From contig JAWRVZ010000024.1 of the NCBI GenBank assembly GCA_037043235.1, positions 4,886,501-4,950,500 of the forward strand: 64,000 nt of DNA, read 5' to 3'. Position 1 is the stretch's first letter, and each line of letters starts with the position of its first letter. The notes beneath the pieces are model-generated. The model saw only the letters and a list, made by a program, of their open reading frames with translations. It did not search any database and was not told the DNA's origin. The stretch comes from Rhodeus uyekii. Taxonomy: Eukaryota > Chordata > Actinopteri > Cypriniformes > Acheilognathidae. Positions 22,738-34,200 of the stretch are shown one piece after another. The translations under genes and the position numbers were made by a program.

Positions 22738-25700
22738 TATGCACAGGAATAATGTGAAAAATAGTTAATAAATCATTGCAAATTCTGTCATTTACTCATC
22801 TTTGTGTTGTTACACAAAACATTTAATATTGTGCTGAGTTTACCCAACTGGAAATTCATTGAATAGTCTTCACTAGCTGTTTCTATCCAAAAGTAGCAAC
22901 TGAACTTTTGTTCAAATTTTAAATATCGCAAAAAACACTTGTAACAAAAATGAAAGTTGCTGCTGTGGCTCTTTTTTTCCTCCATCATAATTGGCTTGCA
23001 TAACACAGACGAAATGCCAAAAACACTGTTGTGTTATCTTGCATTCAGATGCTGGTACAGAAGTTGTGTGACATGCTTCTGGGAAGAAATTAAACCAAAT
23101 CATTCTGATGACAGACTTTGGCTCAGGCATTTCAGATCAAACCAACATTTGAGATGCTGTGCGGTCCACTGGTTAGTCCAGTTTTCCAATCACATCCACT
23201 CTTGAGGCAATGTCACATGATTTTTGTTGCGCATCAAGGGATTCAGTTGGTAAATGAGTTTGCATCATAGTTTATTTATTTATTCATGTTATTTATGCAT
23301 CATAGAAGAAAAAAAAATTATCCACCTAAACTTTCATTGAGAATTCAAGAGCTTCTATCCAGCATTGTTTTGTGTGATAAATTGCATTTTTGCAGATAAC
23401 ATTGCATTTTGTATTTGCATTGCATATAACATTCCCATATTTCTGTTTCAGCTGTTGTAATATGCTTTAATCTAATTAGTCTCATTAATTCTTATGGTCT
23501 TTTTCACTCTATCATAATTTTTTACTTTCTGCCTATATTGTATTAACATGTCTTTTGATATACAGTCGTGGCTGCAGTTGGTCTGAATGAATCCTAGTGT
23601 CACTGCACCCTGTAGTGGGGTGGCCACATGTCACTTTCAGTGATTGCTGACATTACTTTGAGCTGGTCCATGAAATGGTAGGATACACATCTGAGGATTT
23701 ACAGCCAACATTCAAACTGCATAATATTCTGATACACTGGCAGGACTGGATGTGCATGCAAGCGTGTGTATGCGTATCATGAGGGTTAGTCCTCTGATAG
23801 TCCTCATGTTTTTCCATCACCCTGGCCAACCAACAAAACATAAGCACATGCTTATCAAGAGGGGTGGAGTAATGTTCCATTGGCTATCATCGCAGGAGAG
23901 GACAAAAGAAACACCTGACCCATGCTTATCAGTGTTGTTTTCGAGGGAGGATAGAATGGACTGCTGAAATTCCCTTAACACTTGGATAACCTTTCAGCAC
24001 AACCCTTGTTGTGTTCTCACAATATGGCTGTACAATCATTGACATAACCATACTTTTGCTTACAAAAACTGCTTGGGGTGAGAAGTTTTTAAGTAGTCAA
24101 TTGTTGATTTCCCAACGGCAATTTCCATTCTCATCAGAAATCAGAAGTCATCTTGCATAAACATGCATTTAGATTTCAAATATAATTGGTCATTAAATAT
24201 TGTATTAATATTCATTTCCGTTCTCCAAACCACTTATCCTTTGTAAGGTCACAGTTAGGCTGACCATATAGTGTCTCATTCATCCACACTGCAAGTCTTT
24301 GAATTGTGGGGGAAACCGCAGAATTCATGAAGAACATTAATATTAATTTGTATTCATTAATTCCTATTTAATTCTACTCATTAAATATGAATTACCTTTT
24401 TTCAAGGAAATGTAGGTGTCTTCCAAAAAGGACAGCAAATAACCAAATGATATAAGGAGCATATCATTAATAAATATTACAGGAAAACACCTTTCAATAT
24501 TTACAGTAGCCAATTTGATAAGATAAGCAAAATTAAAGGGTTGGATTAGAAATGTTCCACGGTTAAAGGAGTTTGCTCCACTGTATGCTTCTAAGATCAT
24601 CTAACTGTAACTGCATGACATAAATTACAATAACAACGCTAATAACGCATCATTGATTTATTTTGCACTGTTTGCATTAAATAATTTTAACATGTTAAGA
24701 ACTTTAAGAATTAATCGCATACGTTAATGTCGACTGCCTAAATTTAGCATTTAGACCAAATGGGATTGTTTTTAAGGGATTGTGATGACTGTGTTTGTAT
24801 GTCACTCGTCTGTTCGTGTCTTGTCATATTCATAAATGGAGAAAAGTTGCTCCGGCCCCTTTGACGTGTGTCTGGTGTGTGAATGGCAGAGGTTAGTCGT
24901 CACAATGAGCGAGAAAGATTGACTTGAAGCAGCTAAATCTCCAACATCTGGAGAATCACCCATTTTAAACAAACCCCGAATGGAGGAGAGTCTGCTGGAG
25001 GAAAGAGACCGAGACAGAGCTTGTTGTAATAAAACAAGAATCAACATTGGCGAGAACTGAGGGATTTGAAGTGTGTTGGAAAAGTGATGCAGCGATGATG
25101 TTTTGATTCATTGAACAGATGAATTGAAATATATATGTCTCTAACAGAGCTCAACATAAGGCTCATTTCATTATGGATGACGTTTTTTTTTGTTTTTTTT
25201 TAAGGAAGTTCCATGTGTTTTAATCTTCATCTTCAGCTTGAGATCCTTTTCCATCTGAACTGGTTATATCTCTTAAGCTCAGTAGTGAATGTTTAATGAT
25301 CAGGTGAATAATCTCTATCTCTCTTTATTTAGTAATGAGTAAGAACCATATTCAGCCACACAGTCACAATCAAAAAATATTATTATTCTACGGCTTTGAT
25401 TTGACACATTTATCGCATTGCATTAATGAATCAATCGCACATTGCATTTCATACAACCCTATTGCTGACTTCATTAAAAGTGAAACCTTGAGAATACTGA
25501 CAATGTCCATTACAGGTAATAGGTCTGCGTGTTTGTGGACAATTTGCTATATGCAAATACTGTTTATTGGTTTTAATCAAATATAGCGAAACAGCAATAT
25601 CAGCGTACTGTACGATGATCTTTGCCTTTTTGTTCCCACAGATGGTGCCGTACAGAAGTGTATTTGCTTTGCGCCCATGCTGCCGTTTGAGTACGTGTAG

Positions 25701-26732
25701 TTGAGATTTTTTCCCAACAAAGAGGTGTACAAAGGTTTAGTGCATTATCATGCTGCACACCCCTCAAGTCTCTGAGCATCTGCTCTGCTTAGAGTGTATT
25801 GTGTTTCTTGTATGCAGCAGTGTGGAGTCTATGTGAAAAGCTGTTTGGAAACGATCGCCTGTGTAATCAGTGAAAAACAAACAGTACAAGGCTCTGTGCA
25901 TGTGGGTTCCTGTGTGCTTGTATACGTATGTGCGTGTGTATAACCTAGACCTTATGAAAGAGGATGGAGGTGAGTATAATTGTGTTAGTGGCTGAATAGG
26001 CCCTGCAGCTCACTGAATGGACAACTTTTGTATCCTTGCTCAGTCAAGATGTCTTCATCGAGCTGGAGCCGTGCCTGGCGAGCACTCACTAAGGAGTTCT
26101 TTTCGCCACAGCTCAAAACCTCAGCAATGTGATCAAAACCAATTTCCCCATTTGAATAAGCTTGTGCGCGTTTCCTTATCTCAGCTTTGCAGTCCAAGAA
26201 ATCCAGACTCAGATGATAGGTCTGTGAAATGGTGAAGAAACAGAATTAATTTTGCGGGTAAGCACCGAGCAAAAGCATGCTTTATGATTGTACCCTTGCA
26301 GGTATAAACAGGAGCTCCAGCCCACCTTGAAAAGGTGATTTCACCTGAGCTCTTGATTTAGTTGAGTCTCAGAGCCCGGGCCCATTGCTTTGATTTAAGG
26401 CCTTTTCACACGGAATGTGCATTTTTGCAGGAAAAGATGAAACAATGAGTTTTTGACAAAAAATAAATGTGTATTTTGACCGTTTTGACTGGTATCCTTA
26501 AAAACGAAGGGTTTTAAAAACAAAATGTATGTACCTCTTATACAGATACCTCAGATACTTAAGAATGGTTACTGCATGAAAAATCAGGTTTTGAGCAACA
26601 AAATTGGTAGGTGATGTCAGAGTTTTTGTTTTAAAACAGTTAATCTGGGGTAAATGGGCTATTTCTGGCAGACCGTTTTGAACAAGCACTTTAAAAAATT
26701 TGTTTTAAATTAGTCTTGCACGGCAGGTCACA
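22738..26732. other. 4-kb gene-free stretch
   Basis: No coding sequence was recognised. 24213-24330 holds words (CCAAACCACTTATCCTTTG, then GTCTTTGAATTGTGGGGGAAA) resembling a common teleost repeat. About 24700-24740 resembles the fragment near 2020. 26398-26430 (CCTTTTCACACGG) looks like another repeat end. The remainder appears unique. Confidence 0.4.
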
Positions 26733-27161
26733 GCCTTTGTTACGAAGCGGGATGTGCTGGTGTGGAGAGAGACGGATGCAAGGCAGACTTCCGAACTAAA
26801 GTCACTTTAATCATAAACAAAACAAAAGACTTTAAATAACAAAACAAAACAAGCACGCATGTGCATAGAACTGAACTTAAACCAAAACTCTGAACTAGAA
26901 CCAGACTACGGCAGGGGAACAGGTATAACATCCACTCACAGCAAACATAAACTTCATTAACAACTGGCAAACACCAGGGAAATGCACAAGTGATTTATAC
27001 ACAAGGGGAATCAACAACACCTGGGAGACTAACGAGCAAGTGATTAAAAGACAGGTGCAGGGAGTGAAACAATAACCCGATGGACAGGAAGTGAAACAAA
27101 GACAAGACTGACAGGAAGTGACAAAGAAGACCCAGACAGACAGGAACAGTGTTACAGCCTT
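26733..27161 (-). mobile_element. Solo LTR, copy D, with 5-bp target duplication
   Basis: The LTR spans 26738-27156 (419 bp). It begins TGTTAC and ends GTTACA, and is flanked on both sides by GCCTT (26733-26737, 27157-27161). On the minus strand it reads like an LTR: TGTAAC start, a TATA-like TGTATAAATC, an ATTAAA polyadenylation-type signal, and an end CTTCGTAACA. TG...CA ends with a 5-bp duplication are typical of retrotransposon integrase. There is no internal coding region, so this is a solo LTR left by recombination. Confidence 0.8.
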
Positions 27162-27363
27162 ACAGGTGCTCTCAATTTAATAATTCATCTTTGCTTTTGC
27201 TTACAATTATGTGATCCATTACGTTCTGATGCTTTGCAATGTGACCTAAGTCAAGTCATAATCCATGAAACTTTTACATCACTGACATTTGAGATTTTAC
27301 GTACTAGTAGTCCTTTGCTAGTAGATGACAGTTATTCTGTGGAGGTATTATGAGCTGATCATT

Positions 27364-27650
27364 ACAGTCATCCCTCAACACTTAGTGGTTCAAGTTTCGT
27401 GGCCTCATTTTTTTTTTTAAAGGTATCGAAAAATAAAAATTCGTATTGCAGAAAGCAGCGTTGCTTCATCGTGATGCGAGAGAAACGGTTACCCAGGACG
27501 CCAGACAAAGAGAGAAAATCTCTCAGAGGCTTTGTACACTCCCATGGCACTCAGACAAGACACGTGATTGCTTCCCGACGCGAGATCGACCAATGAGAGC
27601 ACGAGTGGAGTGGGAGCCTCTTCACCTCTCTCAGAAGCAAATGTTGACGA
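27364..27650. mobile_element. Possible pogo-like left end with LINE inserted beside it
   Basis: After a TA, CAGTCATCCCTCAACACTT and then AGTTTCGTGGCCTCA resemble a Tigger-type end. Its partner end was not found. The minus-oriented LINE begins at 27651, and the 22-bp word at 27588-27609 recurs exactly on the far side of that LINE. Confidence 0.35.
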
Positions 27651-29337
27651 TTCAAGTCAAGTCACCTTTATTTATATAGCGCTTTTACAATGTAGATTGT
27701 TTCAAAGCAGCTTTACAGGAAAAACAATATAAACAAAGTTTGTTTGGCTGAACAGAAGCCCCAAAAGAGCAGGTGAATCAATACAATTGATGAATTTTAA
27801 GTGTTAAGTTTCCCCAACTGAGCAAGCCATAGGCGACAGCGGCAAGGAACCAAAACTCCGGCAGGTGACATAACGAATGAAGAATAGAATGGAGAAAAAA
27901 CCTTGGGAGAAACCAGGCTCAGTCGGGGGACCAGTTCTCCTCTGGCCAACAGCCAAACAGTGCATGATTATTATACAACAATTCAAGTCCAATATGAAGT
28001 CTAATTTGGTCCGGTTAGAGATGGGTTCATGATCGTCACAGGGGAGGGTCTAGTAGAGTCACGATCTCCGCAGACACTTCAGGGCAGTGCTGTGCTCGTG
28101 TCCAGGTCCTTCATCTGATCTGGATACGGCCCGGATCCAGCTGACCACGGTAACCTCGGAATAAACAGAGAGCAATATCAGCGTAGATGCCATTCTTCTT
28201 CTGATGTATCGAGTACATCAGGTGTTATGGGGATGTTCCCGGTTCCGGCTTATCTAAATTATGCAGCCTAACAATCATTTTACATGATTTGGATTAAAAA
28301 TGTATGTATAATGTGTTATGTGTATGCCAGGTTGAAGAGATGTGTTTTTAGTCTACATTTAAACTGACAGAGTGTGTCTGCTTCCCGAACTGTAATAGGA
28401 AGACTGTTCCAGAGTTTAGGAGCTAAATAGGAAAAGGATCGACCGCCAGCAGTTGACTTTGATATTCTAGGTATTTTAAGCTGGTCAGTATTTTGGGATC
28501 GCAATAGACGTGAAGGACTGTAATGTGTTAAGAGATCGCTCAAGTACTGTGGAGCTAAACCATTTAATGCTTTGTAAGTAATTAGCAAGATTTTAAAATG
28601 TATTCGGTGTTTAATAGGAAGCCAGTGCAGGTTTGACAGAACTGGGCTAATATGCTCATACTTCCTGGTTCTAGTAAGAACTCGAGCTGCTGCATTTTGA
28701 ACCAGCTGGAATTTGTTTATTAAGCATGCAGGGCAACCACCTAGTAGAGCATTACAATAATCTAGCCTTGAACTCATGAACGCATGAACTAACTTTTCCG
28801 CATTTGTCTTAGAGAGCATATGTCGCAATTTAGATATATTTTTAAGATGGAAGAATGCCGTTTTACAGATGCTAGAAACATGGCTTTCAAATGAAAGATT
28901 GGTATCAAAGAGCACACCCAGGTTTCTAACTGACGACGAGGACTTGACAGAGCAGCCATCGAGTGTTAGACAGTAGTCTAGATTATTATGTGCTGAACTT
29001 TTTGGTCTAATAATTAGAATCTCTGTTTTTTCAGAATTAAGCAGTAGAAAGTTATTAGTCATCCAATTTTTTATATCAGTTATGCATTCTGTTAATTTAG
29101 TGAATTTGTTCGTTTCATCAGGATGAGAAGAAATATAGAGCTGAGCATCATCAGCGTAACAATGAAAGCTAATGCCATGCTTCCTAATAACTGCACCCAA
29201 AGGAAGCATGTACAGGGTGAAAAGCAATGGTCCTAGTACTGAACCTTGAGGAACTCCATACTGAACCCGTGACCGATATGACATCTCCTCATTTACTGCT
29301 ACAAACTGATAACGGTCAGATAAGTATGACTATCCAA
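27651..29337 (-). mobile_element. 5'-truncated L2/CR1-like LINE
   Basis: The minus-strand element carries the C-terminal half of a non-LTR reverse transcriptase followed by about 660 bp of 3' untranslated sequence. The 3' end (plus strand 27651-27720: CAAGTCACCTTTATTTATAT, then AGCGCTTTTACAATGTAG) is the well-known teleost terminus ending in repeated TGACT words. The 5' end is cut off within the RT domain at about 29337, which is usual for target-primed reverse transcription. An identical 22-bp sequence occurs at 27588-27609 and 29338-29359. The right copy abuts the 5' end; the left copy lies 41 bp beyond the canonical 3' end. Confidence 0.85.
28316..29284 (-). CDS. LINE reverse transcriptase, C-terminal part (open frame)
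   Basis: This 322-codon uninterrupted frame encodes the second half of a non-LTR retrotransposon reverse transcriptase, which copies its own RNA at a nicked genomic target. Residues 10-20 (VPQGSVLGPLL) are RT motif B, and FHCYADDAQLY at about 41-51 is the catalytic YADD motif C. NLGVLFDTNLSF at about 121-132 and the conserved block around DYCNALL (about 174) and HWLPIKHRI (about 220) are typical of the L2/CR1 group. Coding sense continues upstream in frame to about 29330 (LSDRYQFVAVNEE before the first Met), so the ATG at 29284 is internal, not a true start. Fingers, endonuclease and ORF1 are missing. The lack of stops suggests a fairly recent insertion. The fragment cannot mobilise itself. 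Confidence 0.88.
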   Translation of the reverse strand: MSYRSRVQYGVPQGSVLGPLLFTLYMLPLGAVIRKHGISFHCYADDAQLYISSHPDETNKFTKLTECITDIKNWMTNNFLLLNSEKTEILIIRPKSSAHNNLDYCLTLDGCSVKSSSSVRNLGVLFDTNLSFESHVSSICKTAFFHLKNISKLRHMLSKTNAEKLVHAFMSSRLDYCNALLGGCPACLINKFQLVQNAAARVLTRTRKYEHISPVLSNLHWLPIKHRIHFKILLITYKALNGLAPQYLSDLLTHYSPSRLLRSQNTDQLKIPRISKSTAGGRSFSYLAPKLWNSLPITVREADTLCQFKCRLKTHLFNLAYT

Positions 29338-29359
29338 GACCAATGAGAGCACGAGTGGA

Positions 29360-31514
29360 TGTATCCCAGTGGATGTATTGCAGTGTGAACGTAATAGACA
29401 ATTTTTTTCGTTGTTTCGCCTCATCCTACAAACTATCACGTGCGGTGTGTTTTGGTTTAGTTTTCACTATGTTTTATTCCTGTTTTGCCTACCTAGTTAG
29501 TTCTAGTGAGTTCCTAGTTAGTTTCCTTGTTTGTTAATTAGTTCCACACATCTGTTCCTATTCACTTTGGCTACGTTCATACTGCAGGCAAATGTGGCCT
29601 GAATCTGATTGATTGATTTCTTTCTTTTTTTCTCACATGTGACTAAGATCTGTTTGTGAACAGCACAGACCCCATAGAATCTGATCTCTTCATTTCCGAT
29701 TCGTGCCACTTTCATAAGTGGTCCTAAACCCGGTACAGGTTTTATGTTTTGAAGTGCGACCTCGGTCAGTCATATCGAAATTCATGGGACTTTTACGTCA
29801 CTGTAGATCAATGTTCAACACAACTCTGCACTCATGACATTTATGAAAGTGGTCAGTGAAGGACAGGGATGTGTCAGAGCTCATTACTATGAGAGTGACA
29901 GCTCTATATACAAGCAAAACATGAAGGCTTGTATCATAAATGTTTAAAACTCTCTTTTAGCATCCCTGTCTTTGTTTTTTAATATTGCCTAATTTTTTTA
30001 TATTGCCTGATAACTTTGTAAGTCACAATTGAGTGCGAGAAGTTTTCCTGCACAACCGTGAATTTAGTTTAGAATGCCAGTTAATTATTGACCATTAATA
30101 TGATAATTTATCTAGACACTTTATAACTCTTTATTGAAATTACACTCATTCATTCGGATTTCAATAACAACTTAAATCTTATACCGGCCGGGTATATAGA
30201 TTTTATAATCACAAACTCAATAAGGTAATATAAAATTTAATTCGCTGGCTTCCGCTGCAGATCACGCTATAAATAAATGTATAATCATGTACTTTAATGT
30301 CATCCGTTTGACAGCGTCTAAGTTGATGTTGTTGTGCTTACTGATCCCTTCTGCAGTCTCTACAAATAGGGCGACACACAAATAGGGCTTGTTCGGATTT
30401 TTTTTAGGCTTTTTGATTTATTTATTTGCTTTGATTTATTGATTGCTTGTTTGCACATTTTATTGTCTAATGGATCGCTCACATGACCTATAGCGTAAAG
30501 CTCCAAGCTCGGCTCCTTTCTTATGATGTGTCTGTACAATGTAAAACTTATGAAGTGACATCTGATTCAGTGATAGCTGTCAGGTAGAGACATTTTATGC
30601 ATAGTTTACCCAAAGATAAACTAAATCCTTTAAATAAAATGTAAAGGAGTTTCCCTGTGTTTGTGTCTTGTTTGTTTAAAACTATGAGAATCTCATTTAT
30701 TCTTCAACAATGAGAGACAATGAAAAATATGAAAATAATTAGCTAACATTGTAAACTGTAAAAAAGCACATTATTTATTCATCAGTGATTATGTTGTGAT
30801 TGCTACTCATCTGTGAACTTGAAAATATCTAATGTAAACTTATGCATGCTAAAATATTAGTTTTTTAATTGTTTGTTTTAATTAATATTTTTGTAAAGTT
30901 CCTTCTCAGATATTAGATTTTAAAAGTATTTTTCATCCTCTTTTTTTTCCTGTTACCTGTTTGGTAATTAAGACAAATGAACTCAATGAAATTAAATTTT
31001 ATCTTGGAATTGATGTGGTCTGGCTTAACTGGACTGGTTCTTCTGTCAACGATAAGAAAGACAGATTACTGAGAGATTAAAGAGCTCTGAATCGAAGATC
31101 TGCAAAACCTAATTACTCACTTAACAAATTAAATTACACATACAAGTGGCAGACAAGATCACTAAACACATTTAAACACATGCTGATCGTATCAGCTTGA
31201 ATCTGAGAATTCACAGTTAGTGAGGTACATTACAGCACAGACTGTTTTATGAGTCTGCTTCAAAGTAACACAGACTTTGTAAAGATAAAGACAGTCTGTA
31301 CTTCAAACAGTATAGCTATGCTTCACCCACAGTCTGTTCACTCACCATCTGAATTTTTGTTTACCATCATACTTTTTTTGTTTTGTTATGTCTGTGAAAT
31401 TATCCCCAAGTACTTTTGGAAAGACAGAAATACTCATTCTACAAGCATTTCCACCATTTCTGCTTTACAGACTCATTTTTTATTTTATTAATAGACCATT
31501 CTGATCTATTATTG
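29360..31514. other. Gene-free stretch
   Basis: No gene was recognised. From about 29570 (GGCTACGTTCATACTGCAGG) the sequence looks like the left end of a common fish hAT-type repeat, but no partner end was found. 30180-30560 has similar character. Confidence 0.4.
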
Positions 31515-31725
31515 TGGTCAGTGTTAGTGAAAGTTACTTTAAAAAAAATAATGCCTTGCGTTGTTACTTCCTAAAAATAATAAATTGTGTAATTAACTTT
31601 TTATGGAGAGCAAAGTATTGTGTTACTTTTAGTTTAGTTTTTCTCACCCTGGCTGGGCTTGTTTGGTTTTTTTAATCAAAAAAACAAGTTATAATTTTTG
31701 GCAAATGTAAAGGCCTTTTCAAACT
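31515..31725 (+). repeat. Dispersed teleost repeat, interrupted by solo LTR E
   Basis: GTGAAAGTTACTTTAAAAAA, GGCTGGGCTTGTTTGG and GGCAAATGTAAAGGCC follow the same order as in 60005-60200. The LTR at 31731 is inserted at the end of the matching part. Confidence 0.6.
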
Positions 31726-32065
31726 GAATATGTCAGGGTTCTGTCACTTCAGTTTCTAGTGTGTTGGTTGACAGATCTCTGACACTGCCTCTTTGTCGTG
31801 TCTTGTTATCGTGTAACCCCGCCCACCTTGTTCCCTTGTTTCCCTTAATTAATCCCAGCTGTTTCTGCTTGTTACCTTCCTCATGTTACCTTCCTCATTC
31901 TATGTGTTCCCTGTGTCTGTCTCACCGTTCCATCCGTTTTTTTTGTTTTAGTTTTTTCAGTTATGGTTTTCCCCCTCGGGGCAGTTTTTGTTTTATTTTC
32001 ATTATAATAATCAATCCTTTCACCTGCATTCCCTGAGTCCTCCCTACCTGATCCGTGACAGAATA
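31726..32065 (+). mobile_element. Solo LTR, copy E, with 5-bp target duplication
   Basis: The LTR spans 31731-32060 (330 bp), starts TGTCAGGGTTC, ends GATCCGTGACA, and is flanked by GAATA on both sides. The interior TTTCCCCCTCGGGG and GTGTAACCCCGCCC is shared with the LTR-like sequence at 48940-50964. A pyrimidine-rich part precedes the 3' end. No coding region is attached. It lies inside the repeat at 31515, so it is younger than that repeat. Confidence 0.82.
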
Positions 32066-32081
32066 AGCCTCAGACCAAAGG

Positions 32082-32085
<4 letters not shown>

Positions 32086-32134
<49 letters not shown>
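32086..32134. repeat. (TA)n microsatellite
   Basis: About 24 uninterrupted TA dinucleotides lie 20 bp beyond the target duplication of solo LTR E. Confidence 0.95.
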
Positions 32135-32135
<1 letters not shown>

Positions 32136-32142
<7 letters not shown>

Positions 32143-33781
32143 TTAAAAAATAACTGTGTGCTGCCATGAACATGCTTTAAATTCATAGTAAAGTTTTTTT
32201 AATTAAAATGATTAACTGTACATCACAACGTCCCATGCTCTGAAACATCCCTTTGACTATCTTGTTTCTCACCATACATCTGTTTTATGACTCTGTTGCA
32301 GTCTGTTTACATCAGTAAAATGATTTATAGAACGTCTCTTTCAGGATTCATGGAATTCAAAAGGCTTGAGGAAAAACAATCTCTGTGTCTTGTACCTCTT
32401 TCTGTTTGTCAGGGTGGATTACTGAACAGGAAGCAGTGAGCTGTGGTATGGAGAATGGAAAGTGTATGAGCTCATAAAGTGAATATGACAGATCTATGAA
32501 AGAAAAATCTCATTTTTCACATCTGAGGAATATTGGCCCATTTAGGCCTTCAGTAGTCTGATGAACAGAACAGCAGCGGCTCTTTTCTTATCTTTTCTGC
32601 TATAGCCGTTCCCACTAGTAAAGGCTCAATCTGTTGCCACCTGTGAGCCGTTGTGATTAACACATCTTCCGCTAATACTAAGGTTCAAATGACGGCAGGC
32701 AACATCAGGTGTTGCTTTCCCACGAGACTGCGGTAATTATTCTTTGGTGTTGATGGGGGTAGAGTTGCGTTGCACAAAAAAGTAGTCATAAAAAAAAGAA
32801 TCAGACAACTTAATGCAATACTACCGATTCAATCAGAATCGCATCTGAATGGAAATATATGGAGCAGGTAATTCTTTTAACTGGAGTGGAAATCACCATC
32901 ATTTCAACTGAACGCACCCAATGTTTTTATTCAGATGAAACATGCTCTTGAATATTTATTTGCTAAAATCAGCATGGCTTGAAAAGTTGCCTGTCTTTTC
33001 TGCAGCCCATAACTTCGCCTCGCGAAAGGCCTGTTTTTAACAAGCTGAAGAATTGAGATTCATACACCGTCACCACGGCGCTGTGCAATGAAAGAGATTT
33101 CTCATTCTCTGTGCAAATGAAGTCACAATAAATGATCTGTGCTTCCCGACAGGAACCTTCTTCAAACTTCGCAGAGATTCTCTGACACGCTCTCCAAGCA
33201 CACTCCATTCCTCTCAGCCGATTCCCTCCTTGAAATTCAAACCTTTCTCAAACTGAATCATATGAATTATTTACCTCAGATGACAGGACTGTGGGCTTCA
33301 AGCTCGGCTGATGACTGTTTGGCTCGGCCAGTTTCTAAACTGTGTTTATTGTCATTATTGCTCTCACATTAAATTAAACTGTCATTTTGGCCTGGTATTT
33401 AACAGTCAAAGAGAACAATTTCTGAACAAATTTTGGATATTCTCAGAAATATATCAAATAAATATAGTTTGGTGTCATCTCTATATCGCATTAAAGGTGA
33501 TGCCGAATAGTAGAAGTTCAAGCGTGAGGCAAAAACAGCTAAAAAGAAAGGCTTTCAGGGTGTGAGGCTTTTTGAAAGGCTTTCACTCATGGCATTGAAT
33601 GACATCAGAGTGTGATCCGTTGACGTACTCCTCATCCCAGTTATTATATGCAGTCTTTCTGGTGCATTATGATTTTATGCCGTTTGCAGGGATATAATCT
33701 CTATATTCCCTGTTTATAAAGTATTAATTAATCATACATTATTAATTGTGATTGATCAAGAATTAATTAAATGATTAGTAT
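32136..33781. other. Gene-free, low-repeat stretch
   Basis: No mobile element ends were recognised. 32560-33340 is relatively GC-balanced and complex, with open frames up to 79 codons but no recognisable protein. It is a candidate for unique or conserved non-coding sequence. Confidence 0.35.
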
Positions 33782-34200
33782 ACAGTTGTCACGAGTAAGC
33801 GAGGGTCCAGGCAACGAGCACAAGGTTCTAAATGAAACTATACTTTAATAATAAACGAGAAACAAAAGACTTGATAATAAACAGAAAAGGCACTCAATGG
33901 TGCAAACCTGAATACATGGCATGGCATGGCATGGCATGGCATGGCATAACACATGGCATGGCGTGACACAAGGCATGGCATCAGACGACAAGACATCCAC
34001 ACACCGACAAGCAACTACATAACTTTAAAGACTCACAAAGACAAAGGGAACATGGGCAGGTATATATGGGCAAACACATGATTAACACAGGTGACAACAC
34101 TAGGGCAATGATTAGACCCTAACGAGGTGTAAATGACCTGGGAGAGAAACAAAGGAAAACAGACATGACAAAAGTCACAAGACAAGACCATTACAACAGT
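33782..34200 (-). mobile_element. Solo LTR, copy A, with 5-bp target duplication
   Basis: The LTR spans 33787-34195 (409 bp), starts TGTCACGAG, ends CATTACA, and is flanked by ACAGT on both sides. Read on the minus strand it has TGTAATGG at the start, a TATATA-like region, ATTAAA near the 3' part and CTCGTGACA at the end. The layout matches copy D. An internal GGCAT array (33914-33983) lies in what would be the R/U5 side. Confidence 0.82.
33914..33983. repeat. Pentanucleotide GGCAT array inside solo LTR A
   Basis: Six tandem GGCAT units are followed by degenerate ones (ATGGCATGGCGTGACAC, AAGGCATGGCAT). The array is absent from the otherwise similar LTR at 26738, so it arose or expanded within this copy or subfamily. 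Confidence 0.85.
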
